Assembly (NCBI GenBank): GCA_943736015.1
Contig: OX031071.1
Coordinates: forward strand, 1,552,501-1,616,500
Length of the DNA: 64,000 nucleotides
DNA from: Tridacna crocea
Taxonomy: Eukaryota; Mollusca; Bivalvia; Cardiida; Cardiidae
Direction: 5' to 3'
Position numbers and translations under genes: made by a program. This document shows positions 39,672 to 50,943 of this stretch, one piece after another; positions within the stretch are counted from its first letter, which is position 1, and each line of letters begins with the position of its first letter. The notes beneath the pieces are model-generated. The model saw only the letters and a list, made by a program, of their open reading frames with translations. It was not told the DNA's origin and searched no databases.

Positions 39672-40551
39672 TTAAGGTGATGTACCCGTAATAGAAAACA
39701 GCTATTTTCCACTTTAAAATTATCCTACAAAATTTTTTATTATTAAAAATAAGTATTATTGTACTACTTTAACCGAGCCACTTCTTCTTTGTTTCCTTCT
39801 TAGAATTATCATTTATAAATCTAAAACCTGTTTATTCTTATTACAAAGGGAGATAATAATTACCTCCCTGTTCTGAAAACTATCAAAAGTACTAAATCAA
39901 AGCGTTGAGAACGCTGAAGTGGTATTTGTCAAGGAAGCCCATTGTGTGGAATTAATAGTTTGAAAGAAAAAGAGACATATTTTTCAAATATTGGCTTAAA
40001 AGTCAACCCACTATGCAAATGAATACCTTTTTAGTTGAAGGGAGAGTACTCATGTAACTTAAAACTATAATTTTGAAATATCTTTAGCCTTTTACATTAA
40101 ATTTCCAATATTACAATCAATTAGTTCGATATATAAATATTCATGAGCCAATCATATAGAATAGCGCGAAATCGTAGGACGAACAAGCCATGGAACGAAT
40201 TTGTTTTGGAACGAAAAAGCCCAAGGTCAGTAGGCAAATTTGTATCATTGCGCAAATAAAAGGCTATGAGCGAGAGAAGGTATTTTCAATCAAAAATAAG
40301 TATGCCAACGATCGATGGCTTCGACCAATGTATTTCAATATGCTATTTCAAATTACATATCTCAGTGCCACCGAAAAACTCATTTACCGGAGAAAAAATG
40401 AGTTTAACTGGGTTTATTTCCTTCGGCTTTGCACAAAATAAGATACATGGTTATCAAAATTCAATCTTGAACTCTTAGTGGTATTGTCTTCGACAAATAC
40501 CACAAAAATAATTTTAAGATAGGCATCAAAGGAATTTGTGGACGGTTAAAA
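39672..40551 (+). mobile_element. GTAGTGGACC-family MITE interrupted by a ~600-bp insertion
   Basis: Left part 39672-~39896 and right part ~40500-40551 are colinear with copies at 9960 and 30536. Confidence 0.7.
39897..40499. mobile_element. ~600-bp insertion with TGGTATTTGTC inverted ends
   Basis: GTGGTATTTGTC near the left edge and GACAAATACCA at the right edge are inverted. Inside are TATATAAATATTCATGAGCC and, ~50 bp on, an 83-codon frame (40190-40441) of unknown nature. Confidence 0.5.
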
Positions 40552-40861
40552 AAAGGGCAACCCGGTCTCTTTTAATGTTTCAGATGTGACGTCATTAAAC
40601 TTAATTCGATATGTACAAGCTCGCATTATCGACGAGTTTTATTGAACATAGAAATTTCAACATGGATTTAGAAAGCCTTGCGCGTAATCTAAGCATTATA
40701 TCAAACCAACTAAGAAAAGAGATTCAAAAGTTTCTTTCTACATTTCTGTTTCATATTCAATGATATGTGCCATCTTGTTTGAAAAGGTTTGCCAATATAG
40801 GCTTTTTAAGTAATCAGCATCACATAACGATAATCAATAGACGTTTTGTTGTGTATCAGGA

Positions 40862-41088
40862 TTAACCCATTACCACGCTATCCCTGTTTTGGACGAGCCT
40901 GAGCAAGAAGCCTTTAGAAAACAGTGGGAAAAGGAGAAATAGCTGGTAACCAGCATTTTCTCCTTTTCCCACAATGTTTTCTACTCTTCACAAAACAAAT
41001 TAAAAAAATTCAGTAGCTTTTATTTTGTCGTCTGCAAATGCTTTCGATTTCGACAAACCTAAAATTTTGTCGTTTGGTAATGACTTAA
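40862..41088 (+). mobile_element. TTAA hairpin MITE
   Basis: Complete, TTAA both ends; small deletion in the left hairpin arm. Confidence 0.84.
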
Positions 41089-41139
41089 ATCCCTTTTCAC
41101 CGCTTATGTAACATTAGTTACTGAACGAAAGACAGTACA

Positions 41140-41480
41140 AAGAAATGAACTGCGAGGATTTGGCTAAAACGCTTCCAGGAACGGACGGATAGTTGCCTTG
41201 GCCGCAATGATATAACTGAAAAAATCTTGAAAATGCATTCAAAATCAACGAGCCCACCAGCCAACGAATCGGTCAACGAGAAAACCCACTTATCTGTCCA
41301 CAAATCCACCGACTCACCGACCAACCGACTTACCGACTCACTGACTGATTCACCGACCGACGGACTCACCGACTGACTCACTTACCGACCTACTGACTCA
41401 CCAACTGACTCACCGACCGACGGACTTACTGTTTGACTCATCGACAGACTCACCGAACGACCCACCAATCCAGCAACCAA
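41140..41480. repeat. SINE 3' fragment with expanded tetranucleotide tail
   Basis: SINE body to ~41230, then a degenerate GACTCACCGACC-type tandem array. Confidence 0.65.
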
Positions 41481-41639
41481 CGATAACAAGGAACAAAATC
41501 GAACAATAAAGTATGACATTTATTGACCAGAAATTTACCATAATGAATAATAGTATGTACATTTTATTTACAGTAAATATTCAATAATTAAAACACTTAC
41601 AATGTATTTACATCAAGGTAAGTAATATACATGTAGATA

Positions 41640-41902
41640 TGGCTTGCAACACGGGAAAAGGGGCATTCGGACATTTGCGTAAAGTGTCGTCTCGGATCAG
41701 CCTGCGCAGTCCGCGCAGGCTAATCCGAGACGGCACTTTACGACTACATTAGATTTTGTGCTTTAGTAGACTTTTTCGAAACAGAAAATCACATTAGAAC
41801 TGAACTTGTCGTTTCGGATTAGCCTGCGCAGACAGCCTAGGCTGATCCAAGACAACACTTTACGCAAAAGTCCGAATGCCCCTTTTCACGTGTTACAAGC
41901 CA
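41640..41902. mobile_element. ~260-bp double-palindrome MITE
   Basis: Inverted ends of ~33 bp (GGCTTGCAACACGGGAAAAG...GGCATTCGGA). Each arm holds its own palindrome (GATCAGCCTGCGCAG...CTGCGCAGGCTAATC), so it can fold as two nested hairpins. Confidence 0.8.
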
Positions 41903-42065
41903 ATTATAGAATTGGCTTTAGAATTCTGGGACTGATCCAGGAACCACGACTGAAAATAATTTACCGATGATGTTCACGAGATGAAATGAATTTCGATCTT
42001 TCACCGTAAAAAAAATAAATATTCTATTTATTTCATGCTTTTTAAAACCATTTCTTGGAGGAGCT

Positions 42066-42305
42066 TTATCAAAATCCAGTACAGGTCTTTTCAGTTATCC
42101 CCCGTGGCGTACCCCCTGCGCATAGCAACGCATTACAATATTACGCCAAGCGCGAGAAATGAAAGGTAAATGACGTCATATTTCCATCTGGATGTAAGTC
42201 ACGCGCATTTTTCCTAGGGAACTTGATAATAAAAAATCAGTATTTTCACTGGTCGTACCCGTGGAATATCGAAAATATTTTCACTGCTATTTCTCGATAT
42301 CCTAC
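42066..42305 (+). repeat. Dispersed repeat, inverted partner of 44866-45182
   Basis: Colinear on the opposite strand with 45182-44866: CCAGT..., GCGCGAGAAATG, TGACGTCATATTTC, TTTTCACTGGTCGTA, TTTCTCGATA. Confidence 0.65.
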
Positions 42306-42408
42306 CAGAAAACATGAAATAATTTATGGTATATTTCACCGGTCATAACCATGAATTATGAAATCATAATTCACAATTACTTTTAGATAAACTACCGGAA
42401 GCATGAAA

Positions 42409-42638
42409 TTAACCCTTTACCTGATATGCCAGTTTGAGGCTCTTCCATTTCAGCAGCAAATAAAGATATGATGTCAAAAATATGGGCAAATGAGGATACA
42501 CATATCTGATCGAGTGGAAAACAATGTGGGAAAAGGAGAAATTGCTCGTTACCAGCAATTTCTCCTTTTTCCACAATGTTTTCAAAAGCTGTCTGTTGTT
42601 GATACGTCAAAATGAGTATCTATGGAGTAAAGGGTTAA
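42409..42638. mobile_element. TTAA hairpin MITE with unusual left arm
   Basis: Core ATTGCTCGTTACCAGCAAT mixes the two core types; right arm GAGTATCTATGGAG; TTAA both ends. Confidence 0.8.
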
Positions 42639-43158
42639 AGTAAAGTAATAAAATACTGTATAATACCAATTTGATAACATGCCACTTGCAAATATATATA
42701 TATATATACACAAAAAATTCCAAAGGCAAGTAACACGTTATCGTTGTTATACTATAGCACAATCGTTATGTTCATTATTACCACTGGAGATCGCTTTGCA
42801 CAGACAATTTCAATACTATCATGGAGTAACTTATTCATTAAAAATGTGTACCGGATTTCACAAGCACTAGGCAGGGGCCCTGAAGTGTCTTGCAAAGGGA
42901 ATGCCCCCTCCCTTGGAGAAAATAATATAGCACAAATTGACAATGGTCCCTGAGAAGTGAGAAAGTGAGTTATTCACCTTCGACATGGGCGTAGCTGCCT
43001 GTACACAAACAGGCAGTTGAGTACACTTTTCAAAAAAAGAAAGGAACGTCACCAGAGGAAGTCCAATAGCTTCTAAAGTTCAATAATTTTCTGGAGATAA
43101 GATACTTCAAAACCTCCTCAAAAATTCTCCACCCCTCTCTAGACCCTTCATTATCCTC

Positions 43159-43375
43159 TTAACCAATTTTAGTCTGGTTGAAAGTGAAAATATTTGCAGA
43201 CAACATACCAAATGTTACAGAAATAAGAAAATTTTTCTTCGACATAAAAAAACAACAACATTGTGGGATAAGGAGAAAATGCTGGTAACCAGCATTTTCT
43301 CCTTTGCCAACAATGTTTTCAAAAGTCCTTTTTCTTGAAGGTCGTCAAAATCGGGAATATGAGGGAAATAATAAA
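43159..43375 (-). mobile_element. TTAA hairpin MITE, diverged arms
   Basis: Left TTAA 43159-43162; hairpin good, right end lost. Confidence 0.7.
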
Positions 43376-43869
43376 TACCATCGTCTGCCATATCTAGCAA
43401 TAATTCTAAACAAGGTTCTTAAATCTTATTTCTGAATTCCAGTACAAGATATTTAATGGCTGAGGCGTCTTTAAATGAAAAGCCCATTCATACGGCAAGG
43501 CTTGTTTTGCATTGAATGGTTTTTATTTAAAGTAGTATTTCAAGAATATCACGATGACCATCTTTTGGTTCCTATCTGTGAATCATTTCTTAAAGCCCCG
43601 AACTTTATTGTTTGCTATTAAAGCTATATGGGTACCACAAATTTCCTGGTGCTATTGTAGAGTTTTAACTTTTTCATTTTTCGAATTTGGATGGAGCCTG
43701 GAGCTCCAACTTTTGGAAAAGTAGACGCTCCGATTGAGAAAACAATTTCAGAGAGAGAAAATTTCTCGTGAGTATTTCATAAAGCAAGACTGAATTCCTT
43801 GAAAATGATCATTCCAGCGTAACAACATCATCGTAGATTACACATCATAAAACGACACAGAGCTTTAAA
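43376..43869. other. Non-genic stretch downstream of Tbr
   Basis: No repeat or exon recognised; it may include Tbr 3' UTR if transcription runs past the MITE. Confidence 0.35.
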
Positions 43870-44062
43870 CAGAGCTCCAGATAAGAGGGAGTGAAGGAAT
43901 TCCAAATACATTATTTCTCTTCCAAATCCTATGATGTGGGTACTCATTAGAATCGTCTCAATGAGACGATTCTAATGAGCACCCGCAACATAGGGTTTAG
44001 AGGCGATTTATTGATATATTTTTTTTTTAGATAAAACATCACTACCTCTATCTGGAGCCCTG
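43870..44062. mobile_element. hAT-like MITE immediately 3' of the Tbr stop codon
   Basis: Inverted ends CAGAGCTCCAGATAAGAGGG and mirror; perfect central palindrome. Carries AATAAA on the minus strand (44012-44007), ~60 nt after the Tbr stop. Confidence 0.8.
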
Positions 44063-44071
44063 TTTTTTTCT

Positions 44072-44615
44072 TTATGATGAATCCGAGTCCCTACACGAAT
44101 CGTTAGCATCGTACCTCACACGTTTTGCTGGTAATTCGTCGCTTAAGTCTTGATCAGCCTCGGATTTCATGTTTTGAGGCCAATACATGTTATCGTTAAA
44201 GTTATGTCCCTTTACCGGAAACTGAAAGTGTCCATCTTGGGTTGGAGAGGGAGTGCCCCGGAAGTGGTCGTACAACTGTGCATGATGGGAGGAAGCCTGC
44301 AAGTGCTGCTGGGATGTAAAGCTGTTCGCATTTTCAGATAAATTGTAGGCTGTACCGTAAGAATACTGCGGAAGGTGGGTAAAGTTGGATCTTGACTGGT
44401 CAGTTGAAGTCGGATATCCGCTATTTTGATAGTAATCGGCTGAATCCCCAGCACTATTTGGCTCGTCTTTGACTTGGCCCTCCCCGGCGTATTGTAAATA
44501 GCCAGCGCCTGGTACCAGCTGTCGAGAAAAGTTCTGGTGTGCATACATGTAATCTGGCATTCCGTGCTGGGCACCAGCATATACATTGTGAAACATCTTG
44601 TTCACTGGATTATTG
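44072..44615 (-). CDS. Tbr: Tbr exon 7 (C-terminal region and stop)
   Basis: Encodes residues 406-586 and TAA (44074-44072). Rich in Gln, Ser, Tyr, Asn and His; contains [12 protein letters not shown] and a basic AKRVRYD patch near the end. No known fold. Confidence 0.88.
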
Positions 44616-46944
44616 CTGGAAGAAAAAATAAACGTGGAATGTTTTATTTAAGAAGTAATCCACAGTTGTGAGTGGTTTATTCATTGCACCTTATAACTCA
44701 CAACGTAATGTTTCGTTAGGAAAGGTTTAACTGGTTAAACAAGCAAATAACACTCACCCTTCATTTGTATCTCGAAAACCTTTGGCAAATGGATTGTGGT
44801 CTATCTTCAACTGTGTTATCTAAAAGAAGAAGGCATAAAGAACGTTTTCGGGAAGGTAATCTATGTTATCGAGAAATATCGGTGAAAAGTTTTCGATTTG
44901 TCATGGTTACGACCAGTGAAAATACCGATCTTTTGTATTCTAAATCTTCATTTAAAGGCGTAAACAGTTGTTCCCGCGTACCAGTTACCAGTTAAAATGC
45001 GCGTGCCTCACAACCAGTTTGAAATATGACGTAATTTAGCTTACATTTCTCGCGTGCCTCACAACCAGTTTGAAATATGACGTAATTTAGCTTACATTTC
45101 TCGCGCTTGGTCGTAATGGGTTGCTATGCAGATAAGGTACGTCACGAGAAATAATCGACAAGAACTGCACTGGATTTCGATTAGTTCCCCCTTGAAAGGT
45201 TTAACCCATTACCAAACGACAAAATTTTAGACTGGTCCAAATTGAAAGCATTTGCAGACAACAAAATAAAAGTGACTGAAATTTGAAATTTGTTTTATGA
45301 AGGGTAGAAAATATTGTGGGAAAAGGAGAAAATGCTGGTTACCAGCATTTTCTCCTTTTCCCACAATGTTTTCTAAAGGCTCCTTTCTCAGAGACGTCAA
45401 AAGTAGGGATTGTGTGGCAATGGGTTAAAAGGATGAGATAAGTAGAGGATATTTGATCTGCACGGTGAAAGATTGAAATATATCTCGACCTTTCAACGTT
45501 AAAAATAAATATCCATTATTTTTATTTTTCTAGATGAAAACGTCCCATGATTTTTATGGCCCTTCAAAAGACGTCATTTGAGATTATTTTGGGAAAGGGA
45601 GACGCGCTGATAGCCAAAAATTCTCCTCTTCTCATGTTGTTTTCTATCACTTCTAGTGCAACTTGGAATAGAATTTCTAGATAGTTGATAAAAATTGGTT
45701 TATACAGATATTATACTTTTGCATATTTTCAACCGACCAGAAATTCCTTTGACGTCTATCTTGTAATTATTTGTTGATACTTTTGTTAGTTTTTTGTTAC
45801 TTTTAACCCTTTCCCAAACGACAAATTTTAGACTCTTCCAAACTCAAAAAGTTTGCAGACGACAATTTCAAATTTGATAAAATGGCAGAAAGTTCTCCAA
45901 ATGGGTAGAAAATACTGTGGGAAAAGGAGAAATTGCTCATTATGAGCAATTTCTCCTTTTCCCACAGTGTTTTCAAAAGACTTGTACTGCAGACACGTAA
46001 AAAACAAGGGCTTGTTTGGGAAAGGGTTGGTATTTATCATCTCCCATTTTATTGAGAATATAGTAGTTTTAGATTTATACATGATAATTCTATAAGAACG
46101 TTCATTTGTTGTCATTTCAATTACGCTTTACCATGTGACAAAGCTTAGGTTAATCCAAACTAAAAACGTTAGCAGACGGCAAATAAAATTAGATTGACAA
46201 ACTGAATATTGCAAAAATGTACTTTTCCCTGCAAGCTGCTGCATAAAGAAACTGAAGAGAAACTTTATAAAGCTTTCTTCCAAATCCTTTTCGTGTATTT
46301 TGAATTTCTTAGCATATTAAAATGTATATAATTATCATATTGAATAAAATACGTTTAAACTAAACTAATCAATCACGTGTCCTTACATCTGTGTTCTGAT
46401 AGGCTGTTACTGTGATAAACTGCGTCTCCGGAAAGAGGTGTGTCTGTAAGGTTTTAGGGTCCCCCGTCTTGCAAGGTCCGACCTCAATGACGTTTATTCT
46501 CGGCTGATACTTGTGCATGGAGTTGACAACAACCTGTAAATACATTTATAGAATAAAACTTAAGTATAAATGAATTATTATCATTAAGTCAGTAGAGTCC
46601 AAAAAAGTAGACCGGATTGCAGTGTACGAATCCAATTGAATTCATTATTGTTCCCAATTATGTTAAATGACCACTCTGTTTCACAATTTCGTATTGAATT
46701 TGCAATAAACGGCAATTATTGGGCCCTTTTTACTTGGGAAAAAAAAACAGCAGCAACATAACAAAAGAGGGTTTCAAAGCCGATGAAGTTGCTCTGAGAC
46801 AATGAACTTCGGTAGACTCCTCATCCGGAAAATATCGATATTCCGGACTCGAGCTTCGTTACGAAATATACGACTCTTATCTAGTTCTGAAAAATCCATA
46901 TTCATATAGAAGTTTTCTAAAAGTGTGAAAATAAAAGATATAAC

Positions 46945-46991
<47 letters not shown>

Positions 46992-49900
46992 CGGTTAGGT
47001 ACCTGTCCTGCCACACTGTTTTTATTGTTCGTCAATTTGAGTTTATTAAACACGATATCTTGCTTCATCCAATGTCTACCAGAGTTTGGCGAGTCCGGAT
47101 GCAAGTATACTCGACCAGCTGTAAAATAGAAATAAGTCATTGTCTGTAAAAATGTGTTTTAAATCTTTACCAGACGACAAAATTTTAGACTGGCCCAATT
47201 TAAAAGAAATTGCAGACGACAAAAAAAAAAAAAGTCTTAATTAAAAAACTGAAGTTTGTTTCCAGCAGTGTGGAAAACATTATGGGAAAAGAACAATTTA
47301 AGCGTTGCTTTCTTTCTGATCCATTTCGTCAGTTATTTTTTGTTATTCTATTGAATTGTCTTTAAATATTTGTAATTATATTGATGAATGAAATATGTTT
47401 AAAGTTTAAACTATTGTGGGAAAAGGAGAAAATGTTGATGACTAGCATTTTCTCCTGTTCCCACAGTGTTTTTAAAAGGTGTCTATCTCAGGGTCGTAAA
47501 AGCCAGGGTTTGTTTGGTAAAAGGTTAAATTAACCCTTTACCAGACGACAAAATTTTGCCCTCCTGCAAAGTGAAAGCATCTGCAGACGACAATGTCAAA
47601 GTAGCTGTGAAAGTACAATTTTTGCTTTTATAGGGTAGAAACATTGTGGGAAAAGGAGAAAACACTGGTTACCGGTATTTTCTCCTTTCCCCACAACCTT
47701 TTCAAAAAGATTCTCTCTCGGTGTCTTTGTATTTGAAAGCATATGTAGACGACAATTTCAACGTGGCTCAAAAACGGATTATTTTTTCTTTAATAGAGTA
47801 GAAAACATTGTGGGAAAAGAATAAAAATGCTTGTTACCAGCATTTCCTCCTTTTCCCACAATGTTCTCAAAAGGCTTCTTTTCCAGGAGCGTCAAAACTC
47901 GTCATTGTGTGGTAGAGGGTTAAGACAAGCCTGTAGGAATAAGCTTGATAAGAAGATCCTTGCTAGCTCACGTGTATACCAGAAGTAGGGAAATTCTGTG
48001 TCACGCTTTTGGGTGTGTTTTAGACCATTTCCATTTCTTTTCCAGACGGAAGATTCACAATTATCTAAGTCGCAAGCTATTCCAAACAGCAAGAAAAAAT
48101 GGCCTTAAAGGGTGAAATTGGTCTCAGAGAGGGTACTTTTCCTGCGAAGGTGAGAATGCTTTTTGTCATTAGAACGGTTTTAAAAGGCATTTTGGATGAG
48201 TTTAAGTTTGTTCCGTGATGTAAAGTTTTCTAACTCTGATTCTTCGAAGATAAATTGGTTGCTAAGAGACATTAGCGCATGTTTCAAACTGTGAGTTCCT
48301 CGAGAGGTTTCTGTAACATTTAGACCCTGGGTCTGTCTTCAACATTCTTTGTCTTACTCTTCAAGATTGTCTGACTGTGAAAGTAATAGGACTTCTCATT
48401 GGCTAAACCGAATGGTTTAGCCAATTAGAAGTTCTGTTACTTTCACATTGACTAAATTGACTTTCACATTGGCTAAATTCTGAAGAATTAGACTAAGAAT
48501 ATTCTTAAGAATGGTTGGTGAAAACAGACCAAGCTGCACGGAATATTGACAAGTAGAGCACCCTAGCCGAGCCTTACGGTTGGTTAAGAACGGGGTTTTA
48601 GACCAAGTGTTGGGGTCCCAGGATGGAACTTCCGGCTCGACCGATTGCTTAACAAGGACTGGATGGTATAGACACTGCGAAAGAATTCTTTGCTTTTTCA
48701 CCGCTAGTCATCGTTTTAGTTCAGCTTGAAAGCAACCAGTGGTTTGGGAAAAAAAGATGTTGCAGATTACAGCTAAAAGGCACTCAAGGAAAACATTGAT
48801 AGGTGAACTGGCGTTCACGATATAACTGAAAAAAAAAAAAAAAAAACTGTAATAATGCTGAATTGGTTGATTGTATGGTGTTTAACGCCGTTTTTAACAT
48901 TATTTCGGATATATCGCGGCGGCCAGTGCACCTGTCCATGCTTTCCTGGAATTTCTTTTACTAGTACTCTGCACAATTTCCTTTCCAAGCCACTGGCTGA
49001 TTTTCCACATGATCATCGTCGATACAATGGTCAGCGGTGGGAGAAGAATGAATCCTGTCGAAGTGACTATCATCAATCCTCGGAAAGAAATTGGCCGAGC
49101 CGGGGGTCGTAGCCAGGGATCAAACCCTGGACCCCGTGTTCTCAAGTCCTTCAGCTGCCGACTGAGCTACCGGGGTTCGTCATGAACAAAACAGCAGACG
49201 GACAAACAGAGTAGCTAACGAACCAAGGAACAAACAAAATAACGCACGAGAGAGCGATTGAACAAACAAACAAACCAACGATTGAACAAACAAACGAGGT
49301 AACGAACGAACGAACAAACTAGCTAGCGAGCGAACCAACGAACGAACAGACAAACCAATGAAGCGAACAACAATCACTCACTTTTTGGTAGCTGTTCGGC
49401 TTCGCCGACCGGTATCCATTTGCTATTTTGGAATTTCCAGTGATGGTTGTCCGCCAGAATCATGTCCACGTAGACGTTATACATCTTGTCCGGCTGTAAA
49501 CCAGTCAGGCTGAACTCTAGTATAGGGAACATCCGGCTGTAATGAATTGTGGGTAAAATAGCACACTGATTAACACCATACCCTATAACCGAGGTTTAAT
49601 GATCCTGAGAATGAAGAAGGTTTTTGAAAAAACATTGTAGGAAAAGGAGAAAATGCAGCTGGTAACCAGCATTTTCTCCTTTTCCAACAATGCTTTCTGC
49701 CTACTTCTGGATAAATGCTATCATTTTGAAAATAATTGAATTGACATTTGTATATTCCCTACGTGGACGAAGTCAAAAATTTTGTTGACTTGAAACCGAT
49801 ATTTTTTCCTTTTACTAGCAAGTTTTCTACTTAAAAATAAATACTTTCGGACATCTCAATTTTTTGGCTTTCAAAATGCTGTCTTCTATTAAAAAGAAAA

Positions 49901-50898
49901 TAAAAAGTTAATACATATTCATTTTACATTAATTTAGAAAAAGTTACACTAATATCTCTCGATTCTGCTTCCTGGGAACTACACAAGTACACGCGCCAAG
50001 TGTGTGGGCAAGTGAGCAATACATTTTTTGATACTCAGGTATCGAGCTCGGGACCTTGTGGTTACAAGGCAGACGCTATATCTCACAACCACTGCCATCA
50101 CGGGTCTTTGAACTTGTGGAAAAATTTTGTCGGAAAGAATTGCTTCACCCTTTACCCCATAAGTCATTTCTATGGTATCTCTTACTGACCCCAAGTAACA
50201 GTAAAGATAAAGCCGTTTTTATGTGTATATGACATCTTTTGATAGCATAGAAAACATTATGACAAAAGGTGAAATTGCTCGTGACGAGCAATTTCATCTT
50301 TTGCCACAATGTTTTCCAAAGGTTCCTACAAGCAATGCGTAGAAATAAGTAAAGGGTTTTAACATACCGTCCTTGTTTTGTGACAATCATTTCTGTTGTG
50401 TGCTGGTGAAACTTCTCCCAGAGGTCCCTGTTACACAGAAATACCCCGGCCTTGGCCCCGTGTGGGTGTGGGGCTTCGAATGACCAGACGTCCATCTGTC
50501 CCAGGGGTTTGTGTGCTGGGTAAGGATTGGGGTAAGTTTGAGGGTCCATCGGTTTAGCGCTTGTGTATTCCGAATAAGGGTACCGCATACTGAAGTCACG
50601 TGGGATATGGTCGTCGTCAGGTGCTTGTAGCTTACCGTATCTGTGGTAACAGTAAATGAATGAATGAATGAATGAATGAATGAATGAATTAATTAATTAA
50701 TTAATAGTTACCGGCTGATTACCGGCATTTTCTCTTTATTCCCCCCTAGTTTTTAAAAGGCTTATTTCACAGGGTCGGTAAAAGCAAGAGTCCTGCGAAA
50801 ATTGGCAGAGAAAACCCATAAATGAATAAAACGGGTTTGGACAAAAATAGTCTCCCTGTCTTAGCAATGCAGCTATTCCAACGACAAAAATCTTGTGC

Positions 50899-50943
<45 letters not shown>

